Below are positions 61,417-64,000 of a DNA stretch of 64,000 bases, one piece after another. The notes under the pieces are model-generated. The model did not search any database, was not told where the DNA came from, and saw only the letters and a list, made by a program, of their open reading frames with translations. Origin of the DNA: an uncultured Desulfosarcina sp. (GTDB lineage Bacteria; Desulfobacterota; Desulfobacteria; Desulfobacterales; Desulfosarcinaceae); the NCBI RefSeq assembly GCF_963668215.1, contig NZ_OY764190.1:4898001-4962000 (forward strand), written 5' to 3'. The translations under genes were made by a program, and so were the position numbers. How positions within the stretch are numbered: the first letter of the stretch is position 1; the number at the start of each line of letters is the position of its first letter.

Positions 61417-62699
61417 CCACACTAAAAGATAAGTTCCACAGGGAATCGAAGGGCGACGTGTTGATTGTTGATCCTCCTTGGGATGTTTTCGATGAAACGA
61501 AAAACGGGGCGCGGGCATCCTCCCGCTGGCCTCATGAGTATCCACCCAATCGCATACAGTCCTGCATGCCTTTTTTCATGGCGTATGCCTGTGCCTTCCT
61601 GATAGAAAAAGGGGTTGATGCCCATATGACGCTGTTTTCACCACCACGCGTCCCCTACATTGCGTTTTTAGATGAGATTGCCAAACGAAGATATCATACT
61701 GTTTTTGTAGAAACTGCTGCGGCGACCGCAAAAAGCGATCTTCGTTTTTGCCAGGATTTAAAGGAAAAACTGGATTGTAAAATAGCGTTGGTGGGTGGTC
61801 ATGCATCGGCGAGTGCCGAAGCATGCCTTGATCATGAAGCCGTAGATGCAGTCATTAAAGGGGAATATGAACAAAATGCTTTCGACTTTGTTCACAGCGG
61901 GAAATCCGGCATCTATGACTATCAAATCATTCCCGACATAAACACCCTTCCTTTTCCGAAACGCAGGGATATCCTTTTCGGAGAAGTGCAATCCAATAAC
62001 GGCACTTTCAGAGCAAAAAACAAACAACAGTTTCAGATGTTGGGTAGCCGGGGGTGCCCGTTTAAATGCTCCTTTTGCATGTATCCCCCGGTTATGTATA
62101 ACAACACCCCATATCGGCCACGCAACGCGGATAATATCGCTGCCGAATTGGATCATCTGATCCGTATCACCGGTGGAAATCGATTCCACATCTGGTTCGA
62201 CGACGATACTTTCAATATTGGACACAAGCGGATGATAGAAATCGCGGACGCTTTTAGAAAGCGCCATATCCAATATGCTGCCATGTGCAGAGCCGACACC
62301 ATCCGGGATTTCTCAGTTCTCAAACATATGGCCGAGTGTGGTTTCATGGGATGTGCCGTCGGTGTGGAATCGGGCTGCCAGGAATTGGTGGATAGCTGTA
62401 ATAAAGACCTAAAGCTAGATGATGTCATTCGTTTTCGCGATTGGTGTAAAAAATTGAATATTGCCATTCACATGACCTTTACGATGGGACTAAAAGGCGA
62501 AACACAAGAGACCATAAAAAGAACCAGAGACTTTATCAAAAAGGTCAATCCGGACTCTTTTCAAATGTCAGGTTGTTCGCCAGTAAAAGGAACGGCCTAC
62601 CATGACTACCTTACGGCCAAAGGGGTGATCCATGAGGACACCAAACTGGATGGGTCCACGATTTTAAATCTTGAGGAGCATCATGCAACAGTTCAATAA
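61410..62699 (+). CDS. B12-binding-domain radical SAM protein
   Basis: A 429-residue protein with an N-terminal cobalamin-binding-like Rossmann domain (about 15-165, starting DVLIVDPPWD and including LVGGHASA) and a radical SAM TIM barrel (about 205-400) with the cluster motif CPFKCSFC (C216, C220, C223). The B12-binding histidine motif is not complete. Class B radical SAM enzymes methylate or rearrange carbon centres. Between a glycosyltransferase and a nucleotide-sugar dehydrogenase gene, sugar or polyketide-like modification is possible but unproven. Overlaps the gene before by 7 bp and the one after by 17 bp. Confidence 0.8.
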   Translation: MLTTLKDKFHRESKGDVLIVDPPWDVFDETKNGARASSRWPHEYPPNRIQSCMPFFMAYACAFLIEKGVDAHMTLFSPPRVPYIAFLDEIAKRRYHTVFVETAAATAKSDLRFCQDLKEKLDCKIALVGGHASASAEACLDHEAVDAVIKGEYEQNAFDFVHSGKSGIYDYQIIPDINTLPFPKRRDILFGEVQSNNGTFRAKNKQQFQMLGSRGCPFKCSFCMYPPVMYNNTPYRPRNADNIAAELDHLIRITGGNRFHIWFDDDTFNIGHKRMIEIADAFRKRHIQYAAMCRADTIRDFSVLKHMAECGFMGCAVGVESGCQELVDSCNKDLKLDDVIRFRDWCKKLNIAIHMTFTMGLKGETQETIKRTRDFIKKVNPDSFQMSGCSPVKGTAYHDYLTAKGVIHEDTKLDGSTILNLEEHHATVQ

Positions 62700-63942
62700 C
62701 GATGTAACGATAATCGGCGCTGGACGTGTGGGGTTGCCTCTGGCCTTGACGTTCCTGTTAAAAGGGCTGAAAGTGAACGCCGTCGATACCGACGAACACA
62801 TTATCCAATGCGTAAAAGCAAGGGAAATGCCTTTTAATGAACCAGGGTGCCAGGCCATTTTGGCCGAGCATGCAATCTGTATCGATCGCGATTATTCAAA
62901 AATTGAGGACTCTGCTTATGTTATTGTGACAGTGGGTACTCCTTTGCGAAAGCATGTCGAGATTGAACTGTCTCACATTACTGAGGTCGTTAATCAACTG
63001 GCACCTCATATTAAAAAAGGCCAGACTATCATCCTGCGAAGCACGGTTGCGCCCCAAACCACCGAATTTGTACGCAGGTACCTTGAGGAAAAAACCGGTT
63101 TTAAGGTCGGCAACGCCATCTATCTGGCCTACTGCCCCGAAAGGATTTCGGAGGGTAATGCCTTGGCCGAATTGGAAACCTTGCCCCAGATAATCGGTAG
63201 TCGGGACCAGGAAAGCGGGCAAATGGCTAAAAAACTGTTCGGTCATCTTGTCAAAGAAATTTTCCTTACCGACTATGTATCCGCCGAATTGGCCAAATTG
63301 TTCAGCAACATCAGTCGTTATATCTATTTCGCCGTTTCGAATCACTTCATGATTTTGGCCGATGAATTCAATGCCAACATCTACGAAATTATCCGGATGA
63401 TGAACCACAATTACCCTCGACAAATCATAGCAAATCCCGGGCTGACTGCCGGCACCTGTCTGCGTAAGGATTTTGGCATGATAAACGAGCACATACCCTA
63501 TCTCGATCTTTTGCTCAGTTCTTGGAAAGTTAATGAATTCATGCCAAATTTCATTGTCAGCCACATCCTGAAACGAACCGAAATCCATGGTAAGGTTGTG
63601 GCCGTATTGGGGTATACCTTCAAGCGGGACTCAGACGATATTCGGGATTCACTGACACCAAAGCTCGTTCGATATATTCGCCGGCAGGTGCCAAAATCAA
63701 TTCGTATTTTTGAACCGAACCTCTCTCAGGGAACCCAATTCGAAGATGATTTGACCAACACCTCCCTTGAAACAACACTTGATGGTGCCAATATCGTAAT
63801 TCTGGCCATGAATCACACATACTTCGAAACCCATCGCCAACATATCCTCGGTCTGTGCCGGTCGGACACCTGGTTCGCCGATGTATGGAACATCAGCAGA
63901 CTGAATAAGATTTTTTTTCAAACAATGGAGGTTGCAGTATGA
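62683..63942 (+). CDS. UDP-sugar dehydrogenase (UDP-glucose/GDP-mannose dehydrogenase family)
   Basis: A 419-residue NAD-dependent enzyme that oxidises a nucleotide sugar at C6 to the acid. The Rossmann motif GAGRVG is at the N-terminus, NAD-domain landmarks VTVGTPL and STVAPQTT follow, and the catalytic Cys lies in LTAGTCLRKD near 262. The last region resembles the WecC/WbpO branch (UDP-N-acetyl-hexosamine dehydrogenases) more than UDP-glucose dehydrogenase. The ATG at 62683 with GAGGAG is chosen; it overlaps the previous gene by 17 bp, and the next gene begins with a 4-bp ATGA overlap. Confidence 0.88.
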   Translation: MQQFNNDVTIIGAGRVGLPLALTFLLKGLKVNAVDTDEHIIQCVKAREMPFNEPGCQAILAEHAICIDRDYSKIEDSAYVIVTVGTPLRKHVEIELSHITEVVNQLAPHIKKGQTIILRSTVAPQTTEFVRRYLEEKTGFKVGNAIYLAYCPERISEGNALAELETLPQIIGSRDQESGQMAKKLFGHLVKEIFLTDYVSAELAKLFSNISRYIYFAVSNHFMILADEFNANIYEIIRMMNHNYPRQIIANPGLTAGTCLRKDFGMINEHIPYLDLLLSSWKVNEFMPNFIVSHILKRTEIHGKVVAVLGYTFKRDSDDIRDSLTPKLVRYIRRQVPKSIRIFEPNLSQGTQFEDDLTNTSLETTLDGANIVILAMNHTYFETHRQHILGLCRSDTWFADVWNISRLNKIFFQTMEVAV

Positions 63943-64000
63943 CTCAGAAGATTTTAGTTACCGGGGCGGCTGGATTTGTCTCCGGATATCTGATCCCTGA
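63939..64000 (+). CDS. NAD-dependent epimerase/dehydratase, N-terminal fragment (runs off the right edge)
   Basis: The first 20 codons begin MTQKILVTGAAGFVSGYLI, the Rossmann-fold start of the extended SDR family of sugar epimerases and dehydratases. It overlaps the previous stop codon by 4 bp. Only the start is inside the window, so the sugar substrate cannot be judged. Confidence 0.8.
   Translation, partial: MTQKILVTGAAGFVSGYLIP

Noticed and set aside
1..64000. tRNA, rRNA or riboswitch genes
   Set aside because: No cloverleaf, rRNA motif or known riboswitch aptamer was recognised in reading the window by eye; a tRNAscan or Rfam search would be the decisive test.

Overview
The window reads as a chromosomal segment of a Gram-negative anaerobe, most likely a member of Desulfobacterota close to Desulfosarcina/Desulfococcus-type sulfate reducers. 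This is inferred from the gene mix (DUF134 next to an Mrp ATPase, DUF4911 next to miaB, FolE2, a hydrogenase-4-like membrane complex, many two-component and PilZ proteins); no rRNA or tRNA gene is present to confirm it.

Layout. 1-0.9 kb: the 5' part of an IS4-type transposase runs off the left edge, followed by a palindromic intergenic repeat. 1-11.7 kb: housekeeping and small regulatory genes (RNase Z-like protein, recJ, DUF4911, miaB, bifunctional nuclease, response regulator, M29 aminopeptidase, LysM membrane protein, DUF134 and Mrp). 11.9-16.5 kb: a double cyclic-nucleotide-domain/CBS/nucleotidyltransferase signalling protein, a PAS-LuxR regulator and prepilin peptidase. 16.7-23.1 kb: lon, tsaB, psd, greA, rpoZ, a TtcA-like protein and folE2. 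23.2-27.5 kb: a DASS-type anion transporter with a CBS protein, divergent from a paralogous CBS protein and a left-handed beta-helix protein.

27.6-34.9 kb (minus strand): six genes for a membrane complex related to hydrogenase-4/complex I. Its large subunit lacks the nickel-binding cysteine pairs, so it is not a hydrogenase but an energy-converting hydrogenase-related (Ehr-type) complex. 35-39.7 kb: YkgJ-type, DUF3783, PilZ, lipoprotein, sulfotransferase-like and hybrid histidine kinase genes.

39.9-64 kb: the most unusual part. A TPR protein with a possible sigma-28-like promoter precedes a tightly packed plus-strand array of nine genes. Seven encode long TPR proteins with a C-terminal O-GlcNAc-transferase-type (GT41) catalytic domain, and two encode almost identical TPR-only proteins. 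A 1,996-bp block is present twice 5.3 kb apart with about 23 differences, and it joins the catalytic end of one GT41 gene to the TPR front of another. The array therefore looks like a set of protein glycosyltransferases diversifying by duplication, domain exchange and gene conversion. It is followed by a GT-B glycosyltransferase, a radical SAM protein, a nucleotide-sugar dehydrogenase and the start of an epimerase gene, which fits a glycan island decorating surface or flagellar proteins; the target is not visible here.
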